A stretch of 64,000 bases of DNA from Septoria linicola (taxonomy: Eukaryota; Ascomycota; Dothideomycetes; Mycosphaerellales; Mycosphaerellaceae): assembly GCA_024114885.1 (NCBI GenBank), contig CP099419.1, positions 2,170,001 through 2,234,000 of the forward strand, given 5' to 3'. The notes beneath the pieces are model-generated. The model had not been told where the DNA came from. It searched no databases and was given only the letters and a program-made list of their open reading frames with translations. This document shows positions 21,532 through 30,650 of the stretch, one piece after another. The position numbers and the translations under genes were made by a program. The first letter of the stretch is position 1; every line of letters begins with the position of its first letter.

Positions 21532-22847
21532 AACGACCATCATCCATCGATCCGATTGCAAGCCTCGTGTCGGTGCTCGCGCAGCTTCCAAAGTACGCTA
21601 TATCATTGACATGCTCATCTTCATCTGATGGGACTTACATGTGAGTGACCATTTATAAATTATAGGTAGTGCTTGTCCGTTGGCTTTCTGCCTCCACCCG
21701 GAAGCTGCTCCGAATAGTCTGTCACACTTCCTTGACAATGATAGCGGCTTGACGTTGCATGTCGTGTCAGCGCTACACCGTAGCGTGAACCGTAAATGCA
21801 ATGACCACGATAGGTACTGCATCAGAGCTAGCGAGTCCAGATGGACAGCGTTGCCAACTTGATGCCAGGCGCGTGTGTACGTCTCAACAAGCGATCATTC
21901 GCGCAAAGACTTTTGTGGAACGGCAAGTTCTCAGGCGTACTAAAAATGAGTGCTGTGTGCGACAAAAGGGTGGCTCAAATGCATAAGCCTGGCATTGCGA
22001 GCGGTGTAGCGAGTGCTAGGCGGGTGGAATACGTATGAGCAGCACTTGTCATCGCTTCCGGCACCTCTTCGACACTCCAAGTACTTCAAGTGCCTAGAGT
22101 ATGCATAGCCTGTCCCCACGTTGCAGGTAGTCTGGATGTCAGTTCGAGTGCTTTCGTGGCCAGCTCTGCTTCCTACGTATAGCTCACGGTACGTGGGGTC
22201 GAAAGCATCAAAGGTAGAATCGGCAACAAGAAGAAGAAGCAATGCTGATCACCATATCTGGTTGATGGGAATGACCCGGGGGAGACTTGGGATTGTGGCC
22301 ACTTCTCGTCTAGATGGCAAGTTCTGGCGGACTCTTCAGCTTACCGGATCATACAGCTATCATATCCAATGTCCACTCTCAGGTGGCTCCACCAGTCGCT
22401 TGATGAAATCGAGAACAGCACACGCTTCTTGCAGGCATCGAGGTGGGCACGGTCTTGCAACTGCGTATGGTGAGGTCGACGATCTCGATATGGGCGCGTG
22501 CCACAGACTCAGGCGAGAAGCATAACTGCAGACTACTCGTCCAGCGGCCAATGGCAGGCGTGAAGATGGTCGGAACTGTGGTCGGAGGAGTGCTCCGGCG
22601 AGGATGGAAGATGGAGTTTGGTCCGAAAAATGCTTGATCTGAGTCGGGTCCTTGTTGAACGTGACCAGAGTATTCTTGAAAGTTTGACACTGCCTGACTT
22701 CTTCGCGTGCCTGGGGTCCTGTATATCTGGCTCGATGTCACTCTTTCCTCCTTCGTCTGCCTCATCGCGTACTTGCTGGTAGTGTAGCAGAGCATACCCA
22801 CTGCACTGTGCATTGTTACGCCACCCGGTAGAGTATTTAGTCTATCA
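21532..22847. other. Region between the MITE and the DUF4598-like gene
   Basis: No confident gene. On the minus strand, fragments such as DAFDPTYRELYVGSRAGHES (near 22200) and LQEACAVLDFIKRLVEPP (near 22410) read like protein, but they lie in different frames with no convincing splice sites between them. They may be an eroded gene or a gene with exons that could not be assembled. Confidence 0.3.
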
Positions 22848-23597
22848 ATGGCTCCCAAACGATCGTCCGCTGGTGCCGACCTTCCGATGTCGCGCACGCG
22901 AGAGTCCAACATCAAACGCAACAAAATGTCCGCGCCCATGCTGCTTCCGCACGAGAGCAGCGGGTCGTCGACCGTGTCCAGCGAAAAGAGGCCGTCCGAC
23001 GACACCGCTCCCGCCAGTGTGAGCTCCAGTCACACCTCCCTCTCCGAAGTCGACTCAGAACCCGCCAGCGACAGCGAGGCCTCGCAAGACAGTTCCAGCG
23101 CCGACGATGAAGTGGACGCAGAGGACGAGGAGGAGCAGCGGGAGCCCGCGCAGGTCACGTCTGGTCTGCGCCCATTTGGCGACGTGGCAAGCTCCAAGCC
23201 CAAGATCGATCACAACCTTGTCATGGCATATGCCAAAGAGCTCGAGGCCAAGCTGCACGCATTCCTGCCTCAGCTACGGCAGGCCAACAGCAAGCTGTCA
23301 GAGCACAGCGCGAAGCTGAACATGGAGAACGTCAATGAGAACGAGCAACATATCGAGATGAACCTGGACTTGGGCGTGCTGGAGCAGCAACCATCTGGCA
23401 CAGCGCGATCCACGGGTAACATCAAGTTGCGTCCGGAGCATACCTCGGGCGAAGATCAGGAATTGCTACCTCGTGATGTGAGCGTCACGAGATTGCTCAG
23501 TGGACAGAGCGATCAGCCCAAGCCTAGCATTGAGGTGGTAGAGCCTGGTGGCATCGCCCACGAATTACCACAAAGACCAGGACCCGTTCCTAGCTGA
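22848..23597 (+). CDS. Small acidic nuclear-type protein, DUF4598-like
   Basis: The 249-residue single-exon protein has a basic N terminus (residues 1-30, with KRSS and IKRNK), a Ser/Asp/Glu-rich acidic stretch (about 60-105) and a conserved-looking block. The block comprises KIDHNLVMAYAKELEAKL, a predicted helix, and then EQHIEMNLDLGVLEQQ. That block resembles the fungal domain of unknown function DUF4598. The mix of basic and acidic tracts suggests a nuclear or nucleolar protein, but the function is unknown. The reverse-strand frame of 208 codons overlapping its 5' half is treated as a shadow. Confidence 0.65.
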   Translation: MAPKRSSAGADLPMSRTRESNIKRNKMSAPMLLPHESSGSSTVSSEKRPSDDTAPASVSSSHTSLSEVDSEPASDSEASQDSSSADDEVDAEDEEEQREPAQVTSGLRPFGDVASSKPKIDHNLVMAYAKELEAKLHAFLPQLRQANSKLSEHSAKLNMENVNENEQHIEMNLDLGVLEQQPSGTARSTGNIKLRPEHTSGEDQELLPRDVSVTRLLSGQSDQPKPSIEVVEPGGIAHELPQRPGPVPS

Positions 23598-24693
23598 TGG
23601 GTTTGACTGCGAGTCTAGGCTATCTTGTGAGGCATTTTTACTCACATAGCTAAAACGAAACTCGAAACCCGAGGAACAAATTTCAGGCACATGGCGTACA
23701 CAAACGTCTATTCCTTGTGAACATGCTACACATGTGTGTGTGTGTGTGTGTGTGCCAGAAAACGTGTGCTGTCTTTAGGACTTTTGCAAAGGCGCGAGGC
23801 ACTTCATAGTACATAAGAGGAAAGGATACATGTACGACGCGAGGACTCAGTCCCGCCTGCTTCATGGACACCACCGCTGAGTGGACTTCCTGTATATTGA
23901 ACGCAGATTCAGACTAGATTGGAGAAGAAAATAGATGCCACGCCGATTCACGGCTCAGATGCTGGTGTCTGTGCCCCGCAGCAGCACGAATGCAACTAGC
24001 GTTCTTCAATCCCGTGCTTCACTTCAGATCTCCCCTTGCAACACATTCTCAAAGAGAAGAGGGTCAGAGCTGGCCTGCAATGACTGCGTGGCAACATGGC
24101 TGCTCTAGATCTGGGAGACGGTCGCCTCAAGAGAGTACTGAGGCTACCACCACGCCCTCCGCTTACCCTTCTTACATTCGATGAATATCTGGGTCGCGAA
24201 GGACAATCTGCAATCGCGTAGCCCTCGCCGTTAGAACAACTGTCCATAACACTGGGACAAGGGGAGTCAACTTCTGGAGGGACCGAGCTGGATTTGCGGG
24301 ACTATCTCGAGTCGTTCACACCTATCGGAAACCAGGTAGAGAAGCAAGATGGACATGCCTTTGTGTAGTCGCCACGCTTGAGGCCAGATTTGATCATAGC
24401 GGCACCTCCACGTAAAAGGCTATTTGTAGGCTATCCTGTCACGGTCTCGGACACGCATCCTGTGCAGTGCCTCTGCCAAGTGGATTATGGTGTACACGAA
24501 GAGATTCCTTCAGCGGTTCCGAGAGCTCTGCTGAACTCACAGGACTCGAGAAGTGATGAGAAATTGGCACTGGAGTACTGCGAACAATCATTTCAAGAGC
24601 ACAGACAAACAACAAACATTTCGTTTGTGCTGCGGGAGGTCATATCACAGCTCTCAGTCGAACGGGATCTGCCAACACACATCTGAACAAGAG
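23598..24693. other. Intergenic region with a TG microsatellite
   Basis: No gene is supported. It contains the dinucleotide repeat at 23733-23754 and short frames only. A frame at 24378-24686 has no recognisable feature. Confidence 0.4.
23733..23754. repeat. TG dinucleotide microsatellite (11 units)
   Basis: A perfect run of TG units about 135 bp downstream of the stop codon of the DUF4598-like gene. It is probably variable in length between strains. Confidence 0.9.
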
Positions 24694-25236
24694 ATGGAGT
24701 CTGCCAACGACAAAAGGTCCAAAAGCCCTGGTCGCTCAGTACTGACTGAGTACGCAACACGATTGGATGTTGCAACCGATACCGAAGTTCCATCGACTGA
24801 ACACGCCGCAGCTGTATCGACAGCTGTCCCGCCAGTGTCGAACAGGATCGACCGAACTATTCCGCAAGCCTTGATCACAGCGACTTCTGACTCAGCCGTT
24901 GGTTCCCAAACAGCCTCAACAAGACAGCAGGCGACTTCTCGAGTCACAAAAGCCACGAGAGCTGAAATCCAGCAGCAAGCCAAGCGCATACTACAGACAT
25001 TCGAGTGCATAGTCAGGGAATTCAAAATTTCAAATTGGCCGGATGTGAACGCAGATCTATTGGAATTGTTTGAGATGGCAGCTGATATGTTGCGGAACGG
25101 AGGAGACCTCGACACATCATGGGTTGTGCATCGTCTGGACCCGGAGTTGAGGACGAACGCTTTGGCTATGCGCCATGTTCTCCCCTTGCTGCCAGCGTAT
25201 GTGTGCCAACACTTGGATACTCTGGGACATTGCTGA
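24694..25236 (+). CDS. Hypothetical protein, 3' end uncertain
   Basis: From the ATG at 24694 the frame encodes about 180 residues. A Ser/Thr/Ala-rich disordered N-terminal half is followed by a helical C-terminal segment (IQQQAKRILQTFECIVREF, then DLLELFEMAADMLRNGGDL). No family is recognised. The codons near 25197 (GCGTATGTG) could be a splice donor, with an acceptor at CTGACAG before 25240, and a different frame stays open to 25355. The stated end at TGA 25236 is therefore only the unspliced version. The layout (disordered N half, helical C half) resembles the next gene, but sequence similarity between the two is weak. Confidence 0.4.
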   Translation: MESANDKRSKSPGRSVLTEYATRLDVATDTEVPSTEHAAAVSTAVPPVSNRIDRTIPQALITATSDSAVGSQTASTRQQATSRVTKATRAEIQQQAKRILQTFECIVREFKISNWPDVNADLLELFEMAADMLRNGGDLDTSWVVHRLDPELRTNALAMRHVLPLLPAYVCQHLDTLGHC

Positions 25237-25727
25237 CAGGACGTATTAGATACCTCAGGAAGGGCGCGACCGCAGATCAAATCAGACTGGTGAAAACTGG
25301 AATGGAGGACTGGTGCCGAGATCTGAATTGTGGCAAGGACAGCGATAGTACTTGAAGATGCAAAGTGAGAGACTCACAGTCACGTAATGTGCACATACAA
25401 TCTCTGCTGCCAGGAAGACACCGGGGTGCTTGAACGCCAAGTAGCTAGCCACGGCAACATGTTCACGTTCAGGAGTGATTATCGTCAAGCATTTACAATC
25501 GAAGTCCGTTGTCTGCACTCGTGTCCGTTTCATGTTGTTCAAAGTGTAATCAGGCTTCAACCCTCACATGAGGCTCCGTCGCGTGCGACATCGTCAAGAA
25601 AGTGAAGGCGCAGCACAGTGCTCGTAGCAAACGAGTGTTTACAGGCGACTTCTGTTGTCTTCTATCGTTCGACACAAGCACCGCTCTCCGCATTTCTACA
25701 CGATCCACGTCTACTGAACTCAACGCC
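25237..25727. other. Intergenic region or unresolved 3' exon plus promoter
   Basis: The first 120 bp may belong to the upstream hypothetical gene if it is spliced. The remainder would be the promoter of the next gene. No other feature was seen. Confidence 0.35.
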
Positions 25728-26719
25728 ATGGGAGAGGATGGAGCTGGAGCTGGCGTGAGCGAGCTGAGGGCAAAGAAGAGAGTTGCCTTCGCCACTGAGA
25801 ATGATGAAATAACATTCGACGCTGAACAACCTGTAGCAGCTCCGGCAAGGGACAATGACCAGGCTCAGCTCGAGTCCGCCAACTCGAAAGCAGAGTCCGG
25901 AGAAGATGTCGAGATGCGAGACGCATCTCTTGCGAGTGCTCCGATTCCTCATACACCCACCGCGACTCATAGAATGGCGGCGCGGCACCCACCACCCGTT
26001 TTCCCAATGTCTGGCATGACTCCACATCCCTTTGAACCGCAGTTGAGACTGCCCACATGGCAACAGATAGCTCAAGTCCAAACCCAGCCAATCTTCTGGA
26101 CTCCGCCAACAATTCAACGACATCCTCCGCACCCACCGCAACTATCAGGCCCTAGCAATATCTACCAGGTGCCCACTGTCATCAATCCAATGCCAGCACT
26201 TCCTCAGGCTCCCTCTCCATTTCCAACACCGGCCTCGGCGCCTCGTCTTCCAGCTCGATCTAAACGTTCGGAGATCAACAAACTTCTGGACAACCGGAAC
26301 GGCCAAGTGTCGGACCTCCTAGACTGGCTCACTAACGAGGCCAGGATCTATGCTCCGCCACGCGATCTTAGCCAGATCTTGCATGCTGTTGCCTTCTCAT
26401 TGCAGGATCAACATCCCCTTGACGCCAGTGTTGTGCGTAGAATGATTCTCAGACACGGTGAGCCGAAATGGCAATCCCATAGGGATCTTTTCGCTCTGCT
26501 GCAGTCGTAAGTTTAAGAGGATGATCTATGACATTTGTTGCAACGCTAAAGAAGTCGTGTAGATATCTGCTCGGGCTACTCAAGGACTCATTGTTCGATG
26601 ACTTGGTCTTGCTCCTGGATGAATTCTGTAGGCACGAGCAGCATATTGACCGAGGGAAAGGAGAGGAATATCCGGGCGAGATCGTGAACTACCAAGCAGC
26701 GGGAAATGGTCCTTCATAG
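25728..26719 (+). CDS. Hypothetical proline-rich protein, two exons
   Basis: Exons 25728-26506 and 26563-26719 (intron 56 nt, GTAAGT...GTGTAG) give 311 residues. The start ATG has a GCCATGG context. Residues about 1-85 are acidic (VEMRD, EDVE) and 85-175 are Pro/Gln-rich. From about 180 there is a basic-to-helical domain (RSKRSEINKLLDNRNGQVSD, LLDWLTNEARIY, ILHAVAFSLQ). Splicing extends the helical part with YLLGLLKDSLFDDLVLLLDE, which fits the pattern before the intron and supports the join. No known domain was recognised. It may be a nuclear or cytoplasmic adaptor, but this is not shown by the sequence. Confidence 0.6.
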
Positions 26720-28022
26720 GCTTTTGCCAAGGATACAGCCGGCTTCTGCAAGCACGGGTGAGGTCTAGACTGTATACTCAGGTCAGTAACAAATGCTTCT
26801 ACCGACTGACTTTACGGCGTCCATCAGATGTGGAATTGGCCACCATTGTGTGGACATTTTGCCGGATTTGGCAACAGCAATCGAGACCAGAGTAGACACG
26901 AGCTTGCATGGTTGCTTCTCGCGCCCCAACTCGATCAAATGGAGACTCTGAAGCCAAGTGCAGCGGCTCAAACATCCGAGTATAGCTGCAAGTGGTTCTG
27001 CACACAGCTAATGAGTCGCAGGAAACCCTCTTGGAGAGATGTAGAGCTCGCAGACTCATCCAAGTTCCCTGGCTTACACGTTGTCTTTACTGCCGACTGT
27101 TCCAATCCCATTTCTCGCGTTTTATGGACTCTGCTTGCACCTTCTTTCCTTCGTACCAGCGCAATAGCCGTCCTAGATCGACTTGTCTCTCTTAAAGTGG
27201 TCTGTTCTCAAAGCATCCTGCTCGGAATGGTACGCGTATCACGACCAGTGGGCGGATCGCAATCACAGGGTAGCTCCCAGCTCCCGCAGGAAAAGTTCGG
27301 AGTTGGACATGCTTATACTTGACGCCTCAGAGAGCAGAACGAGCACGACCGAGGCATAGGAAGGAGTGATGGAGATAGGCAGTACTGATCTGCTCTTCTA
27401 CGAAAGTCATGGAAGCCGTTGAGCTTCGTACAAGGCAAAAAAGTGGACAGCTACAAGCTTAGCCAGGGTGTTCAGAGGAACTCGTTCCTGGATGTCTGGC
27501 AATCGTCAGAGATACGTGCATCGATCGTGATGCAGGAGGAATGGCCGTCGACGCCGAGAAAGAACCGGAACGTGCGCCAATGTGGAGCCAACGTCACCAG
27601 TGAGCACATTGCTGGCCTGGACCAAACACTGACAACTCGAACAGCTGCAACAAGTTCATCAAATGGTGTATAGAAGCACGCATTGCAAAAATTATTGTAA
27701 AGCATGAGGAAGCATGTAGCGCACGGCACGCACGATAAGCAATCTGCATGTGCTCAATGGCCTCCAAGACTTGGTAAGCATGCTGTCAACATGTCCAACG
27801 ATGACTGCCCCACCATGATGAGGAGGGGCACCCTGCAGCAATGGCATAGAGCTACGTACCAGATGGCCATTTTACGCGGTGTTATGCATAGCCCGTTCAT
27901 GGAGGGACAGCTTTAAAAACTTTCTCGCTCCCACCAGAAGACATTTCTCCTCTGTTCCACACTTCAAATCTACACCATCTTCATCAACTACCTAATACCA
28001 AATCACCACAAAATCCACCAAT
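26720..28022. other. Intergenic region and mannitol dehydrogenase promoter
   Basis: Only short frames without domain features are present. The final 110 bp before the start codon carry TTTAAAAA at 27912-27919 as a possible TATA-like box. A C/A/T-rich, G-poor leader follows (27930-28020), a pattern common in strongly expressed fungal genes. Confidence 0.4.
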
Positions 28023-28823
28023 ATGCCTCAGAGAATCCCAGAAGCAGAGTCTCTCCTTGAGCTCCTTTCCCTCAAGGGAAAGGTGGTCGTTGTTACCGGT
28101 GCCTCTGGACCAAAGGGCATGGGTATCGAGGCCGCCCGCGGAGCCGCTGAGATGGGTGCCGACGTTGCCATCACATACGCCTCCCGCCCAGAGGGTGGTG
28201 AGAAGAACGCAAAAGAGCTGTCGGAGAAGTACGGCGTCAAGGTCAAGGCCTACAAGTGCCAAGTCGACAAGTACGAGAGCGTCGAGCAGCTCGTGAAGGA
28301 TGTCGTCAAGGACTTTGGCAAGATCGATGCTTTCGTTGCCAACGCTGGTGCCACTGCCAACAGCGGTATCCTCGACGGCTCTGTTGAGGACTGGAACCAC
28401 GTCGTCCAGGTCGACCTTACTGGTACCTTCCACTGCGCCAAGGCTGTCGGTCACCACTTCAAGGAGCGTGGAACTGGATCTTTCGTCATCACCTCTTCGA
28501 TGTCTGGCCACATTGCCAATTTCCCACAAGAACAGACCTCATACAACGTCGCAAAGGCTGGCTGCATCCACATGGCCCGCTCGCTCGCCAACGAGTGGCG
28601 CGACTTTGCCCGTGTCAACTCCATCTCCCCAGGTTACATTGACACTGGTCTTTCTGACTTCGTGGCCAAGGACATCCAGAAGCTGTGGCACTCTATGATC
28701 CCAATGGGCCGTGACGGTCTCGCAAAGGAGCTCAAGGCCGCGTACGTCTACTTCATGTCTGACGCATCGACCTACACCACTGGTGCCGACCTCGTCATTG
28801 ACGGTGGTTACACTTGCCGATAA
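28023..28823 (+). CDS. NADP-dependent mannitol dehydrogenase (short-chain dehydrogenase, Cla h 8-like)
   Basis: The 266-residue enzyme (EC 1.1.1.138) interconverts D-fructose and D-mannitol using NADP(H) in the cytosol, part of the fungal mannitol cycle. The classical SDR features are present: the nucleotide loop VTGASGPKGMGIE near residues 23-35, ANAG at about 107-110, the catalytic serine in ITSSMSG (about 158-161), the catalytic pair in SYNVAKAG (YxxxK, about 175-179), and SPGYIDTGLS. Resemblance to the Cladosporium allergen-type enzyme is very strong over the whole length. Codon use is strongly C-ending, which with the pyrimidine-rich leader suggests high expression. Single exon. Confidence 0.93.
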   Translation: MPQRIPEAESLLELLSLKGKVVVVTGASGPKGMGIEAARGAAEMGADVAITYASRPEGGEKNAKELSEKYGVKVKAYKCQVDKYESVEQLVKDVVKDFGKIDAFVANAGATANSGILDGSVEDWNHVVQVDLTGTFHCAKAVGHHFKERGTGSFVITSSMSGHIANFPQEQTSYNVAKAGCIHMARSLANEWRDFARVNSISPGYIDTGLSDFVAKDIQKLWHSMIPMGRDGLAKELKAAYVYFMSDASTYTTGADLVIDGGYTCR

Positions 28824-29814
28824 ATGCACAAACAACTTTTTGATGAGCTATGAGAAAAGGCAGCAGGCTGCTATCACCGCGTCGTGACGACAACTTCGGC
28901 GCCTGATTGTAGGATGAGCTGTAGATATACCTCTTGAGGAGGAAAATTATTGTATCGTAGTCTTACTTCAGACTGTATGCTACGTTTGCACCTCACATTA
29001 CTGTCCTTATCTTCACTACCATTGATCGACTGATACTGGCGATCGCACGATCTCGAAGACATGATGTTGGACAGGGTTACATGAACTAATGCCCACCATC
29101 CCACCATCCCACCACCCGCGCACATGCCGGTGTTTTCCCACATGGTCATGTCACGCTAAATGTGATCCGGAGTATGCGGTTGCTATACGGACCAGGATTA
29201 CGGCTTTGGAGATCGGTGGGCGGAACTGTTGATGGGCGCATATTATCACAGACATTCCTATGTGCGAGTCGGTAGTCTTGACCATTGTCGTGAACACAAC
29301 GCATCAGCAAAATTTGGCCGATGTCGCTCAACCGACCCGGCTTCGCTGCCACTCCGCGTCAAGCTACATTTCACGGTGGTATTCACAAGGCATACTCGAT
29401 GCCCTCATGAGCAGTCACGGACATGCGAGCGTTCATATCTTGCGAGACGTATGCGGCGAAACATGACGACCCAGACATCTCTGCGATAACAATTCATAGA
29501 GAATACACGAAAGGCAGAGCTTAGTGCCCCTCACAGCAGTATAGCACACATGCGAAGACCTAGAGCTGCTAAACCTTCCAAGCTGTCAGCAGATCAACAC
29601 TGACAACAGGCTCAATTGCCTCATGCGAGTCCTCATCAAAAGTTCTCAAGGAGCTGTAGTACTTGTCACAAAGCATTACAGCAGACTTGGCGACCGTACC
29701 ACACTCTAGAGCACTAACCATTGAAGACGCCGGATCTGTTCATGAAAGGCACAACAGAAGCAACACCTCACCGGATAAGCGCTACCTACATACATACCTC
29801 CACCCTCACAAAGA
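28824..29814. other. Intergenic region
   Basis: No gene is supported. A short CCCACCAT-type triple repeat lies near 29091-29116. Confidence 0.45.
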
Positions 29815-30504
29815 ATGACCCAACCCTCACAAGCCACTCAACACGAACCTCAAACCCTCTCCCACTGCATCCACTCCCGCCACTCCATCCGCAGATTCAC
29901 CTCCCAACCTGTTCCACCCGCCATCCTGCACTCCTGTCTCCAGCTCGCTCAACACGCCCCCTCCAACTCCAATATCCAGAACTGGCGACTCACCCTCGCC
30001 AGTGGCCCAGCCCGCGACCGCATAGTCGCAGTCCTCAGCTCCGAAGCCTCCACCCACGGTCCCAACATTCCCCCCGTCCCTGAGAAATACTCCCACTACC
30101 GTTCAGAATTCGGACATCTTCTCTATGGCCCGCGCGGATATAATATTCCCAGATCAGAGACGACCGCGAAGCGAGAAGCCACATTGAGGAACTTTTCATT
30201 CTTCGATGCACCTGTCGTGGGGATTGTTACACAGGATGAATGTTTGGGATTGGTTGATGCGTTGAGCGTGGGGTTGTTTCTGCAGACATTCATGTTGGCG
30301 TTGACGGAGCAGGGGTTGGGGAGTTGTTTGCAGGTGAGTGTGACGGGGTTTCCCGAAGTGGTGAGAAGGGAGTTCGGGGTGGGAGAGGAGCAGGAGCTGT
30401 TGTGTGGGATCGCGATTGGGTGGCCGGATAGGGAGGATACGATCAATGATTTGGGGGTGCCGAGGGAGGAGGTGGAGAAGTGTGTTAGGTTTTTGAGTGC
30501 GTGA
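29815..30504 (+). CDS. Nitroreductase-family flavoprotein
   Basis: The 229-residue single-exon protein has the nitroreductase layout. The N-terminal FMN-binding RHSIRRFTSQPV (about residues 22-33) is followed by the conserved APSNSNIQNWRL, a central FDAPVVGIVTQDE strand, and then ALTEQGLGSCLQVSVTGFPE before the C-terminal GIAIGWPD strand. Members are NAD(P)H-dependent oxidoreductases acting on nitro-aromatics, quinones or other electrophiles. The natural substrate here is unknown. The coding strand switches from strongly C-rich in the first half to strongly G-rich in the second half. Confidence 0.88.
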   Translation: MTQPSQATQHEPQTLSHCIHSRHSIRRFTSQPVPPAILHSCLQLAQHAPSNSNIQNWRLTLASGPARDRIVAVLSSEASTHGPNIPPVPEKYSHYRSEFGHLLYGPRGYNIPRSETTAKREATLRNFSFFDAPVVGIVTQDECLGLVDALSVGLFLQTFMLALTEQGLGSCLQVSVTGFPEVVRREFGVGEEQELLCGIAIGWPDREDTINDLGVPREEVEKCVRFLSA

Positions 30505-30650
30505 TGTCAAAGTGGATTGAGCGAGTGGCCATCTGACTGGTCGTGTAGTTGTTGATCGGGACGCTGGACTAAGCAGGTTGTGTAGATCAAAGCATCAGCC
30601 GTATTACAGGCTGTATTGAAATCTGCGAGATCCTGTTCTTAGTTATATAC

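Noticed and set aside
22379..23005. 208-codon minus-strand open frame overlapping the DUF4598-like gene
   Set aside because: Its 5' half is antisense to a compositionally convincing acidic protein; treated as a shadow. Parts beyond 22700 remain unresolved and are mentioned under the intergenic entry.
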